Program-made: the position numbers and the translations under genes
Shown: piece by piece, positions 16,828 through 24,951 of the stretch
Layout of the letters: each line of letters begins with the position of its first letter
Position numbering within the stretch: position 1 is the stretch's first letter
From: Candidatus Pedobacter colombiensis
Lineage (GTDB): Bacteria; Bacteroidota; Bacteroidia; Sphingobacteriales; Sphingobacteriaceae
NCBI GenBank assembly: GCA_029202485.1
Contig: CP119313.1
Coordinates: forward strand, 2,728,001 to 2,792,000
Length of the DNA stretch: 64,000 nt
Direction of reading: 5' to 3'
The notes under the pieces: generated by a model
Databases searched by the model: none
The model's input: the letters and a program-made list of their open reading frames with translations, nothing else
Told to the model about the DNA's origin: nothing

Positions 16828-17255
16828 TAGCTGATCTTGAATGAGCGTCTGGCTAATAATTTCCATTCGCCAGCTGCTTTCTCCCATACCAGCACCACAC
16901 CAAGATTAACTTTACCTGGAATGCCACCATCGTTGGTGTTACCTCTTAAAATGTGACGAACTATAGCAGTATTGCCTGCCACAGTAATAGATTGCTCTGA
17001 TAGTTCGATGGTTTTAAAATCAGAGGCTTTAGTAGATAAAGCGGTTACAAAAGCTGCTTTATCTTGTACTGACCCGTTCGAATGCCCATAAGTTAGATTA
17101 GGGGTTACCAGGCTTTCCAGGTCAGCCTTATTCCCGCTAATCATCGCTAAGCGTAGTTTTTCAGTTAATTCTGCAATTTTAGTCTCGTCCTTAGATTGTG
17201 CCGAAGCAAATAAACTCATAATGGTAAATGTGATTAAGATAATTGTTTGTTTCAT
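16824..17255 (-). CDS. NTF2-like (DUF4440/SnoaL) exported protein
   Basis: A 143-aa protein with a signal peptide (MKQTIILITFTIMSLFASA) and a cone-shaped NTF2 domain: an N-terminal helix pair (ETKIAELTEKLRLAMISGN), the DLESLVTPNLTYGHSNG segment and C-terminal strands ending WKLLARRSFKI. Proteins of this fold bind small hydrophobic ligands, and some are enzymes; no catalytic pair is clear here. It converges on the thioredoxin-like gene with overlapping stop codons, so no terminator fits between them. Confidence 0.82.
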   Translation of the reverse strand: MKQTIILITFTIMSLFASAQSKDETKIAELTEKLRLAMISGNKADLESLVTPNLTYGHSNGSVQDKAAFVTALSTKASDFKTIELSEQSITVAGNTAIVRHILRGNTNDGGIPGKVNLGVVLVWEKAAGEWKLLARRSFKISY

Positions 17256-17296
17256 GGTTTGTTGTTATAGTTTTACAAACCTAATATAGTTATAAA

Positions 17297-19444
17297 TTAT
17301 TGTACAGATTTATAAGTCAACCCCATATTGTAAAACATAAATGCCCACTTATCTGCAATCTCTTCAATTGCTTTATCCGTAGGTTTTCCGGCACCATGAC
17401 CGGCATTGGTCTGAATACTAATCAATACAGGTGCATCCCCGCCCTGATCTTTTTGCAACGTAGCCGCAAATTTGAAAGAGTGTGCCGGCACTACCCGATC
17501 ATCATGATCGGCAGTAGTTACCAATGTAGCAGGATAAGCAATACCCGGTTTTAATGCATGTAATGGTGAGTATTTATACAAGTATTCAAACATCCTCTCA
17601 CTATCTTCAGATGTGCCATAATCATAAGCCCAGCCTGCTCCTGAGGTAAATTTATGATAGCGCAACATATCCAATACACCTACCGCCGGAAAAGCAACCT
17701 TAAACAAATCCGGACGTTGTGCCATAGTAGCCCCTACCAACAGTCCACCATTGGAGCCACCCATAATTGCGAGGTAATCCTTAGAAGTGTATTTCTGAGC
17801 AATCAAATACTCGGCCGCAGCGATGAAATCATCAAACACATTTTGCTTTTGCAGCTTTGTCCCTGCCAAATGCCATTGTTCACCATATTCACCACCACCA
17901 CGTAAATTAGCAACAGCATAGATACCACCCTGTTCTAACAAAGCGACAACAGAAGTACTGAAAGCTGGCGTAAGACTGATATTAAAACCTCCGTAACCAT
18001 ACAAAACAGTAGGATTTTTACCGTTTAGCGGAGTACCCTTTTTATAAGTGATGATGATTGGTACTTTTGTCCCATCTTTAGAGGCATAGAAGAATTGCTT
18101 CGATTCGTATTGTAAAGGGTCAAAATCTACACCCGATTTCTTATATAAAACAGATTTCCCATTGGCCACATCATATTTAAAAATGGTGGTAGGATATACA
18201 TAAGAGGTAAAAGTATAAAACAATTCCTTTTCATGCTTTTTACTGCTAAAGCCTATTGCAGTTCCCAATCCAGGAAGCACAATTTCATGCTCCAGCTTAC
18301 CATTCATATCATATTGCAGCACCCTGGTAACAGCATCTACGATATAATTGGCAAACAACTTACCACCACCGGTAGAGGGCGTTAAAACATTTGCTGTTTC
18401 CTTGATCAACTCTTTCCAGTTTGCCGGTTTCGGATCAGCAGCATCAACCGTAACGATACGTCCATTTGGCGCGTTTAAATTGGTATAGATATAAAGTTTA
18501 GTCCCTTCATTATCTACAACAGAATGGTTTTGGTCAAAGTTATCGACAACACTAATGATTGCAGATCCAGGTACCTTAAGATCCTTGATGTAAAGTTCAT
18601 TCCCCGAAGTTGTATTCGCTGCCGAGATAATGAGGTAATGCTCATCTTCAGTAAGCCCGGCCCCAACATACCTGCGCGGTGTTTTTTCGCCACCAAAGAC
18701 CAATACATCGTCCTTTTGAGGCGTACCCAACTTATGGAAAAATAACTTGTGATATTGGGTTAAACCAGATAACTGACTGCCCTCTTTAGGTTTATCATAA
18801 CTAGAATAATAAAATCCTTCGTTACCCTGCCAGGCAATACCCGAAAATTTCACATCAGTTAGCGCGTCACCAATAATGGTTTTATCAGTAGTTTTCATCA
18901 CCACTACACTTGTCCAGTCAGAGCCACCGGCAGAAAGTTGATATGCACACAGGCTTCCATCCTTTGAAAAATTTATGCTGGCCATTGAAGTAGTTGCATC
19001 CCTGGAAAAGGTATTTGGATCAAGAAAAACCTCTGCCTCCTGATCACCCTTCTGCCGATACAACACACTTTGATTTTGCAAACCCGTGTTCTTATAAAAA
19101 TAAGTATATGCACCTTCTTTAAAAGGCTGCGAATACTTTTCATAATTCATCAAATGGGTTAAACGCGCTTTAATCAGATTACGAAAAGGAATCTGAGCCA
19201 TATATTTTTGCGTAACTGCATTCTCTGCAGCTACCCATGCTTTGGTCTCTTCCGATCGGTCATCTTCCAGCCAACGGTATGGATCACTAACTTCAGTTCC
19301 AAAATAATTGTCTTTTACAGCTACTTCTTTCGTTTCAGGATAAATCATTCTAGATTTTTGTGTTGTTTTATTCAATTGTGCCCCAGCTAATAAGGGCGAT
19401 AATATAGCCAAAAGTAACAAGCCTTTTGTAGTAATTTGTTCCAT
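17297..19444 (-). CDS. prolyl oligopeptidase family serine peptidase (S9A)
   Basis: Cleaves short peptides after proline, here probably in the periplasm because the 715-aa protein starts with a signal peptide (about 1-22, ending AGAQ). The N-terminal stretch EVAVKDNYFGTEVSDPYRWLED is the S9A signature, followed by a seven-bladed propeller and the hydrolase domain. The catalytic Ser564 is in GGSNGGLL; the Asp is in TADHDDRVVP and the His in NAGHGAGKPT. All three are present. It lies 17 bp downstream of the universal-stress gene on the same strand. Confidence 0.95.
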   Translation of the reverse strand: MEQITTKGLLLLAILSPLLAGAQLNKTTQKSRMIYPETKEVAVKDNYFGTEVSDPYRWLEDDRSEETKAWVAAENAVTQKYMAQIPFRNLIKARLTHLMNYEKYSQPFKEGAYTYFYKNTGLQNQSVLYRQKGDQEAEVFLDPNTFSRDATTSMASINFSKDGSLCAYQLSAGGSDWTSVVVMKTTDKTIIGDALTDVKFSGIAWQGNEGFYYSSYDKPKEGSQLSGLTQYHKLFFHKLGTPQKDDVLVFGGEKTPRRYVGAGLTEDEHYLIISAANTTSGNELYIKDLKVPGSAIISVVDNFDQNHSVVDNEGTKLYIYTNLNAPNGRIVTVDAADPKPANWKELIKETANVLTPSTGGGKLFANYIVDAVTRVLQYDMNGKLEHEIVLPGLGTAIGFSSKKHEKELFYTFTSYVYPTTIFKYDVANGKSVLYKKSGVDFDPLQYESKQFFYASKDGTKVPIIITYKKGTPLNGKNPTVLYGYGGFNISLTPAFSTSVVALLEQGGIYAVANLRGGGEYGEQWHLAGTKLQKQNVFDDFIAAAEYLIAQKYTSKDYLAIMGGSNGGLLVGATMAQRPDLFKVAFPAVGVLDMLRYHKFTSGAGWAYDYGTSEDSERMFEYLYKYSPLHALKPGIAYPATLVTTADHDDRVVPAHSFKFAATLQKDQGGDAPVLISIQTNAGHGAGKPTDKAIEEIADKWAFMFYNMGLTYKSVQ

Positions 19445-19461
19445 AACCGGAGAATTTAGAT

Positions 19462-20280
19462 TTATATTGGAATAGAAAGTAAAGGAATGCTCAAACCAGA
19501 AGCCATGATCCGGGTTTTACTGGTATGGACCAGAGAAGCCCAAAAGCCATATTTTTTCGGAACCATAATCAACATATCAGCACCAAATACCGCTATTTCC
19601 TTTTCAATTTCTTTAATCACTGCATTTGATTTAACATTCTTATAGTAATAAGTAATACCTTCCAAACCATCATCAATAGCATTGGTAGCCAGCAAGTCCG
19701 CCCCATCCTTTTTCAATTCTTCCAATGCCCTGTTCACATTAAAAACCTCTACTTCGGCATTTAAGCTCAATGCCAGCTCTTTAACATTCATCAATACTCT
19801 TTCCGAAACTCCACTCAATACATCGCATGCAAAAAGCACTTTCTTTACACCTTCAAATTTAGCCCCCAACGGTACAGCCAGCACCGGGAATTTTAATTTC
19901 TTTATAGCAGTCGTCGTGGTATTACCCCACAAATCCTGTTCTAAGGTCTTTGTATGCATTCCCAATACCACTAATCCTGCATCATACTTAACCAGCAATT
20001 CCCTCAATTCGTCCTCAATAAATGAAAAAGCAAATTCATGCCCCACCTCAATATCATAAGTTATGGAAAGAGACAAAGCTCTTTCAATCATTCGGATCTC
20101 ATTTTCATTTAATAACTTCTGGAAACTAGAACCGGACATAAGTGTATTAGCCGCGTGCATTGGAATCACAAAAGAATTGTAAAGAATTAATTTAGCATTA
20201 TTGTGTTTTGCTATTGCAGCGGCATATTCAACTGCATTTTCCGCTACCTCCGAAAAGTCTGTGGCTACAATTATCGTCAT
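19462..20280 (-). CDS. universal stress protein, tandem UspA domains
   Basis: A 272-aa cytoplasmic protein with two UspA-like Rossmann domains. The first (1-142) opens with IIVATDFSEVAENAVEYAA and contains LVVLGMHT; the second (about 145-272) opens with KKVLFACDV and is degenerate at the nucleotide loop. Family members respond to growth arrest and stress, often binding ATP. It starts 3 bp after the DinB-like gene's stop and 17 bp before the prolyl oligopeptidase, so the three genes are likely one transcript. Confidence 0.9.
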   Translation of the reverse strand: MTIIVATDFSEVAENAVEYAAAIAKHNNAKLILYNSFVIPMHAANTLMSGSSFQKLLNENEIRMIERALSLSITYDIEVGHEFAFSFIEDELRELLVKYDAGLVVLGMHTKTLEQDLWGNTTTTAIKKLKFPVLAVPLGAKFEGVKKVLFACDVLSGVSERVLMNVKELALSLNAEVEVFNVNRALEELKKDGADLLATNAIDDGLEGITYYYKNVKSNAVIKEIEKEIAVFGADMLIMVPKKYGFWASLVHTSKTRIMASGLSIPLLSIPI

Positions 20281-20283
20281 AAA

Positions 20284-20859
20284 TTACGTTCCTCTTTTTT
20301 TCGCTGTAAATTCTTCCGTAAAGTGTTCCTTATGCTTTGGTTTCGCAAATTTCTCTGCATTATAGACATCCGATTTCCCCCTCGGAATGGATAAAGAAAC
20401 CCAGCTTTCTCCACATATCATTTTGCCTATAAACACAATTTGGCCGATATGGTAAGGGTAATGTGCCAGTTGTCTGTTAATAGCTTCGGTAATGCTATGG
20501 CCCATATTACGGATAAAGATCTCTTTACCCAAATCCCCATCTTTCAATGCATACAATGCTCCTAAAAAACATTTCCAGCCATCGTCCCACAGCTTAAGCA
20601 ACTCTTCTTTGTTATTGATATCATTATCAAATTCCGCCTCCCTGTTACGCGTAGGTTTTTCCCCATCCGTTGTCAGGAAATCAGTCCAGCGGGAAATCAT
20701 ATTACCCGACAGGTGTTTTATGATGGTAGCAATGCTATTGCTATTCTCATTATACTGCCAGAACAGCTTATCTTCAGGAACTTGTGCAATGGTTTTTTCA
20801 CCCAATACTTTATAATATTCAAATTGCTTTTGAACACTTGATAAATAACCTGTTTCCAT
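20284..20859 (-). CDS. DinB-like DUF1572 family protein
   Basis: A 191-aa four-helix-bundle protein of the DUF1572/DinB_2 group. The His triad is suggested by TIIKHLSGNM near 45-54 and the AHYPYHIGQIVFIGKM segment near 132-147, the latter being the family hallmark. Reaction unknown; related proteins use low-molecular-weight thiols. It heads a probable operon with the universal stress protein and prolyl oligopeptidase. Confidence 0.85.
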   Translation of the reverse strand: METGYLSSVQKQFEYYKVLGEKTIAQVPEDKLFWQYNENSNSIATIIKHLSGNMISRWTDFLTTDGEKPTRNREAEFDNDINNKEELLKLWDDGWKCFLGALYALKDGDLGKEIFIRNMGHSITEAINRQLAHYPYHIGQIVFIGKMICGESWVSLSIPRGKSDVYNAEKFAKPKHKEHFTEEFTAKKRGT

Positions 20860-20915
20860 AATTTAATCATAAACTAGACGAAACTAAAATTACAAATTAT
20901 AGCAAGCAATTCAAA

Positions 20916-22076
20916 CTAGCTTGCTATAGCCAGTCTTTTATTCCTTGCAATGAGCATCCAGGCAAATAAAGCTCCTGTTAATGCCATTAGTGTCCCTACC
21001 GCTACCGGCGAGGTATAATCATATCCTGCGGCCAGAGGCAACCCACCTAAAAATGCCCCCAAAGCATTACCAATATTAAAACTAGCCTGGCTAACAGATG
21101 CGGCAATCATCTCTGATCCTTTAGCTGTAGTGATCATCAACATTTGAATTGGTGCAGCAAGTGCAAAAGCCACCGCACCGGTAACAAAGGTCATAACCAA
21201 TGAAAGTGTCTGATTGGTTGATATGAAATGAACAATAACCAGGGCAACCGCCATTGCAATCAGCAATGAAACTGAAGCTTTTGCAGGCGAAAACTTATCA
21301 GCCAGCTTACCGCCAATAAAATTACCAACCAGCATACCCAAACCGGCAAGCACCAGCACATAGGTAATAGAGTTAGGTGAAAAACCGCCAACATCAGTTA
21401 GTAAAGGAGCGATATAACTATACCAGGAGAACAATCCACCTGTTCCAATAGCAATCATTAAGATGATTAACCAGGCTTCAGGTAGTTTAAAGAAACTCAA
21501 TTCTTTTTTCAAATCTCTGTTTTTAGTTGCAGGCAATCCAGGCATCCATAATTTCAAGCTTAAAAGCGTAATTAAACCAACAACAACGATGATCACAAAG
21601 GTATATCGCCATGAATAATTGTGCCCTATAAAGGTTCCAAGAGGCACCCCTATCACGTTTGCAATGGTTAAACCGGCAAACATGAGCGACACAGCCTGTG
21701 CTTCTTTTCCTTTTTCGGCAAGCTTACTCGCTACAACCGATCCTACACCAAAAAATGCACCGTGAGGTAAGCCTGCAAGCAAACGAGCAATAAACATGGT
21801 GGTATAATCGGGAGAAAATGCCGAAAGCGCATTAAAAGCAACAAACATCATCATCAAGGCCATTAATATCTTTTTGGGAGGATAACTACCTGCAATGGCG
21901 ACTAAAAGCGGAGCACCAATAACGACCCCTAATGCATAAGCCGAAATCAAATGACCAGCCTGTGGGATGGTAATGGACAAATCTTTTGCAATGTCGGGTA
22001 ACAAGCCCATCATCACAAATTCTGTGATGCCAATCCCCAGTCCGCCAAGGGTTAAAGTCAATAAACTCTTCTTCAT
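20916..22076 (-). CDS. MFS transporter, AraJ-like sugar/drug exporter group
   Basis: A 12-TM major facilitator. The frame is open from 22124, but the Met at 22076 begins the conserved MKKSLLTLTLGGLGIGITEF segment, so I choose that start (386 aa). TM helices fill the sequence; the family motif ISAYALGVVIGAP lies in TM2 and LLAGLPHGAFFGVG in TM4, both typical of the AraJ/YdhP/PbuE exporter subfamily. The substrate is not predictable; relatives export arabinose, purines or drugs. Monocistronic. Confidence 0.9.
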   Translation of the reverse strand: MKKSLLTLTLGGLGIGITEFVMMGLLPDIAKDLSITIPQAGHLISAYALGVVIGAPLLVAIAGSYPPKKILMALMMMFVAFNALSAFSPDYTTMFIARLLAGLPHGAFFGVGSVVASKLAEKGKEAQAVSLMFAGLTIANVIGVPLGTFIGHNYSWRYTFVIIVVVGLITLLSLKLWMPGLPATKNRDLKKELSFFKLPEAWLIILMIAIGTGGLFSWYSYIAPLLTDVGGFSPNSITYVLVLAGLGMLVGNFIGGKLADKFSPAKASVSLLIAMAVALVIVHFISTNQTLSLVMTFVTGAVAFALAAPIQMLMITTAKGSEMIAASVSQASFNIGNALGAFLGGLPLAAGYDYTSPVAVGTLMALTGALFAWMLIARNKRLAIAS

Positions 22077-22171
22077 TTTTGTATCGTAGTTAGTGTAAAA
22101 AATACACGACACAAAAATAGGCAATAAACTCCCCCTGTTTAGTCTTTATTTAGTAATTTTTAAAGTCTACT

Positions 22172-22801
22172 TTAAACCTCTCCTAAATATGTGCTTCTGG
22201 CAACGCTTGTGCGATCCGGTGAAACAAAAGAGATATAAATGTGAGCAGGTAACTCCAGCAATGGAGGATGCAATGGCAACAGCTCTTTTCCATCCATGCG
22301 TTCCGCTCCGTAACTAAAAAACACAGGTTGCTCTGCCTCAGGAAAATAAGCCAATACCATCACCTGATCAGCACCATTTCCCCAACCAAAACCATCGGTA
22401 TCCCAGGTAAATTCCAGACCTGCAACTGTCCTTTCTACGGTGGGATTTTCAGCAGGCAGTAAATCCCCATCACTTAAAACCACATTTGGATAATCAATCT
22501 CTACATTCGGATACAAGCCTTTCAATGCCGCTCTTTTATTGTAAGACACCGCAAGATTATAGTAGTTTTTAGTCGAATTTCTCGCGGCATTACTAAATCC
22601 GGCTTTTAAAAATGGTTTCATCAGATAAAAGAAATCATTAATCACTTTCATCCGCATTTCGTTATTAAACTGCTTTTCGCTGGTTCTTGTTCTCTTGTGC
22701 CTAAGCATTCTGGTTACGTTTTGCCCGTTCAGAACATAACTCGTTATATTCCCGGTAGTTCCAACCAATGGTCCATAAAGACCTCCCAATAATTTTCCCA
22801 T
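22172..22801 (-). CDS. DUF6266 family protein
   Basis: A 209-aa cytoplasmic protein of the DUF6266 family, seen mainly in Sphingobacteriaceae and often in several copies. It opens with the characteristic MGKLLGGLYGPLVGTTGNIT, followed by RTRTSEKQFNNEMRMKVINDFFYLMKPF, and ends in a beta-rich half. There is no signal peptide. Function unknown. Upstream lie 11-bp degenerate repeats and a gene-free stretch of about 320 bp. Confidence 0.85.
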   Translation of the reverse strand: MGKLLGGLYGPLVGTTGNITSYVLNGQNVTRMLRHKRTRTSEKQFNNEMRMKVINDFFYLMKPFLKAGFSNAARNSTKNYYNLAVSYNKRAALKGLYPNVEIDYPNVVLSDGDLLPAENPTVERTVAGLEFTWDTDGFGWGNGADQVMVLAYFPEAEQPVFFSYGAERMDGKELLPLHPPLLELPAHIYISFVSPDRTSVARSTYLGEV

Positions 22802-23120
22802 ATGATATATCTAAAATGTTAATCCTTACTGTTAAACACATCTAAGAGATAATATGTTTTAAAAAATTATCAAAATATTTATAAAACATTATTTAATCTA
22901 TATTAAGTTATTTGACCTAGCAAGGACCTAGTAACGTCCTAAAAAGGTTCTAATAAAGATTAAAAAAATAGGCATGCTTACATACCCCTATTCCTATTCT
23001 TTTTAAATGACCCTTTGGCCAACCCTGGTTAAAATAAATTAATGAAATTTATCAAAACACAATGGCATACTGGATGTTTAATAAAGAGTATAAGTGTTGT
23101 AATCAATAAAAGAGATCGTT
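22802..23120. other. gene-free divergent intergenic region
   Basis: About 319 bp of AT-rich DNA between the DUF6266 gene and the YtxH gene, which diverge. The only structure I see is the four-unit 11-bp repeat at 22914-22957. No RNA gene or coding-like frame is evident. Confidence 0.6.
22914..22957. repeat. four degenerate 11-bp tandem repeats, possible regulator array
   Basis: GACCTAGCAAG, GACCTAGTAAC, GTCCTAAAAAG and GTTCTAATAAA follow each other without gaps and share the pattern G-N-C-C/T-T-A or G-A-C-C-T-A. The 11-bp period places each copy on the same helix face. The divergent position between two genes suits an operator, but no regulator is known. Confidence 0.45.
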
Positions 23121-23516
23121 ATGAATTATAAGAAATTAATTTCCAGCCGTATGCCAACCCCTTCATACAATCCCACTGACACCACCGGTTCAGTTGTTGC
23201 ATTACTAGCCGGACTTGCTGTAGGAGCCGTATTGGGTGTATTATTTGCTCCGGAGAGTGGAAAAAAGACAAGGGGAAGAATTTCAGATAAGGCCATGGAT
23301 GCAGCTGATGGCATTAAAAACGGTTATCAGTCCATAAAAGACCATATAACAATGCATAAAGATAATCTGGTAGATTTGAAAGATCAAGTAGTCGACAATG
23401 TAAAAAGTAAAGCAGCTACGGTTTCTAAAGAGTTTAAGGACTTTAAAGACACTGAAATAAGAAAAGTAAAATCGAGCTTAAAGCATTCCGCTGATGGGGC
23501 TGCCCACGACTTTTAG
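23121..23516 (+). CDS. YtxH domain-containing protein
   Basis: A 131-aa membrane-anchored protein. Residues about 20-42 form a Gly/Ala-rich TM segment (VVALLAGLAVGAVLGVLFAP) with the YtxH signature LFAPESGKKTRGRI, followed by an amphipathic Lys-rich helical tail (KDQVVDNVKSKAATV). Family members are small general-stress-associated proteins of unknown mechanism. It is the only gene of its transcript and converges on an MFS gene through a shared hairpin. Confidence 0.88.
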   Translation: MNYKKLISSRMPTPSYNPTDTTGSVVALLAGLAVGAVLGVLFAPESGKKTRGRISDKAMDAADGIKNGYQSIKDHITMHKDNLVDLKDQVVDNVKSKAATVSKEFKDFKDTEIRKVKSSLKHSADGAAHDF

Positions 23517-23563
23517 CCGCTCTTGATTTCTTAAGTCAACCATTAAAACGAAAAAGGAAAGGC

Positions 23564-23609
23564 AAAGGCTTTCAAATAAAGGATAATCAGACTTTATTTG
23601 AAAGCCTTT
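23564..23609. terminator. bidirectional terminator reaching into the MFS coding end
   Basis: A perfect 17-bp stem (23564-23580 with 23593-23609) and a 12-nt loop separates the convergent YtxH and MFS genes. The right arm lies within the last codons of the MFS gene (stop at 23587), so the hairpin is part of coding sequence on that side. A-rich and T-rich flanks permit termination from both sides. Confidence 0.75.
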
Positions 23610-24816
23610 GATGTTTAAAGAACATTTGCGTGATGGGAATTAACAATATGCCACATAGGGCAAATATGACAAACGACACCCTTAAATTAAATGCGTGCGC
23701 CAGATAACCTATTAATGGTGGTCCAAGCAACATTCCTGTAATTGAATAGGTTGCAATAATAGATATCGCCATTCCGGCAGAATATTTTTTTGATGCTCCG
23801 GCCAAGGCATACGACATTGGGATGATGGCAGCAGTTCCAAATCCAACCAACGAAAAACCAGCCATCGCCGTCCAGAAAAATGGAAAGATAATAGCCAGAC
23901 TAATACCTGAAATGATACAACTGGCACTCATAATATAAGTTTTGGGCATCCCAAACCTCGCTACAATTAAGTCAGACACGAACCTCGACATGGCCATGAA
24001 GGTCATAAAGATCAGGTAGCCATAAGTAAAAATTTCAACTTTTATAATCTCCTGAAAGTAGATCCCACTCCAATCAAACATACCTCCTTCACATATTGCG
24101 CATAGAAAAACAACGGTTCCAAGATAAAAAATATACGGATCAGGTTTACCTAAAATTAGCTTATTCCCTGTTTCTGAGCGATCACCTTTTAGTAGAAACT
24201 GGTAAGAATATAAGGTTACCATAAGCATTACAATAGCCACAGCTAAAAAATGATATTGCAAGGGTACATTTAATTTCAGGAAAAGTGTCGACAGCAGGAT
24301 ACCTCCTATTCCACCTATGCTCCAGTATCCATGAAAAGAACCCACAATCTTTTTATCGTACCTTTTTTGCAAGGTAAGCGCCTGTGTATTTACAGAAATA
24401 TTAAAAATCCTGGTGGTAAATGCAAATAAAACAACTGCAGCGACCAAGCTAAAAGTATGATGCGCAAAGCCAATAAATGCCAGGGAAAATGCATTTAAAC
24501 CATACCCTACTGTTAATGGAACACGGCTGTTGTATTTTGACACTAACCAGCCCGAAAGGGGTAAACCTAGCAACGAACCAATGGGTAAGGCTAGTAAAAG
24601 ACTACCTAACTCAGCTTCATTAAAATCGAAAGTGGCTTTAATGGTAGGAATTCTGGAAGCCCAGGTAGCAAAGCTTAAACCCGACATGAAGAAGAACAGA
24701 CTTAAAAAGAAACGGTGTTTTTTTGTAGAAATCATTGCATAGATATTGCGGCGCAAATCTAGCAATTCATTTACTCGGTTTTTTTTCATACTGTCAGCTG
24801 GGCGTAAATCGTTCAT
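23587..24816 (-). CDS. MFS transporter, YbjJ/fucose-permease-like
   Basis: A major facilitator of 409 aa with about 12 TM segments. The N-terminal signature FFMSGLSFATWASRIPTIK and GSLLLALPIGSLLGLPLSGWL are typical of the YbjJ/FucP-like group. Start choice is uncertain: Met1 (24816), Met10 and Met28 are all possible, and the first TM begins near residue 37, so the first 27 residues may be untranslated. It diverges from the TonB-receptor operon across a region carrying two TTAGA-N5-TCTAA palindromes, so it may share that control. Substrate unknown. Confidence 0.88.
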   Translation of the reverse strand: MNDLRPADSMKKNRVNELLDLRRNIYAMISTKKHRFFLSLFFFMSGLSFATWASRIPTIKATFDFNEAELGSLLLALPIGSLLGLPLSGWLVSKYNSRVPLTVGYGLNAFSLAFIGFAHHTFSLVAAVVLFAFTTRIFNISVNTQALTLQKRYDKKIVGSFHGYWSIGGIGGILLSTLFLKLNVPLQYHFLAVAIVMLMVTLYSYQFLLKGDRSETGNKLILGKPDPYIFYLGTVVFLCAICEGGMFDWSGIYFQEIIKVEIFTYGYLIFMTFMAMSRFVSDLIVARFGMPKTYIMSASCIISGISLAIIFPFFWTAMAGFSLVGFGTAAIIPMSYALAGASKKYSAGMAISIIATYSITGMLLGPPLIGYLAHAFNLRVSFVIFALCGILLIPITQMFFKHQRLSNKV

Positions 24817-24875
24817 AAAAAACTGGGCATTAGATTAGTACAGAAAAACTATAGATTGGTTCAAAACCACATAAA

Positions 24876-24890
24876 TTAGAATTATTCTAA
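24876..24890. promoter_or_regulatory. palindromic operator TTAGAA-N3-TTCTAA (site A)
   Basis: A perfect inverted repeat centred at 24883 between the divergent MFS and TonB-receptor genes. Together with site B, exactly 60 bp away, it resembles the binding sites of metal-responsive Fur- or DtxR-type repressors. The regulator is not in the window. Confidence 0.5.
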
Positions 24891-24935
24891 ATAATTTGCG
24901 TAACAGGAATAATAATTACACTTTTACAGCATTAA

Positions 24936-24950
24936 TTAGAACTAGTCTAA
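24936..24950. promoter_or_regulatory. palindromic operator TTAGA-N5-TCTAA (site B), overlapping translation start region
   Basis: A second inverted repeat with the same half-sites (AATTAGAACTAGTCTAAATT including flanks) that ends one base before the TTG start of the TonB-dependent receptor. Binding here would block transcription of the operon directly. Confidence 0.5.
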
Positions 24951-24951
24951 A

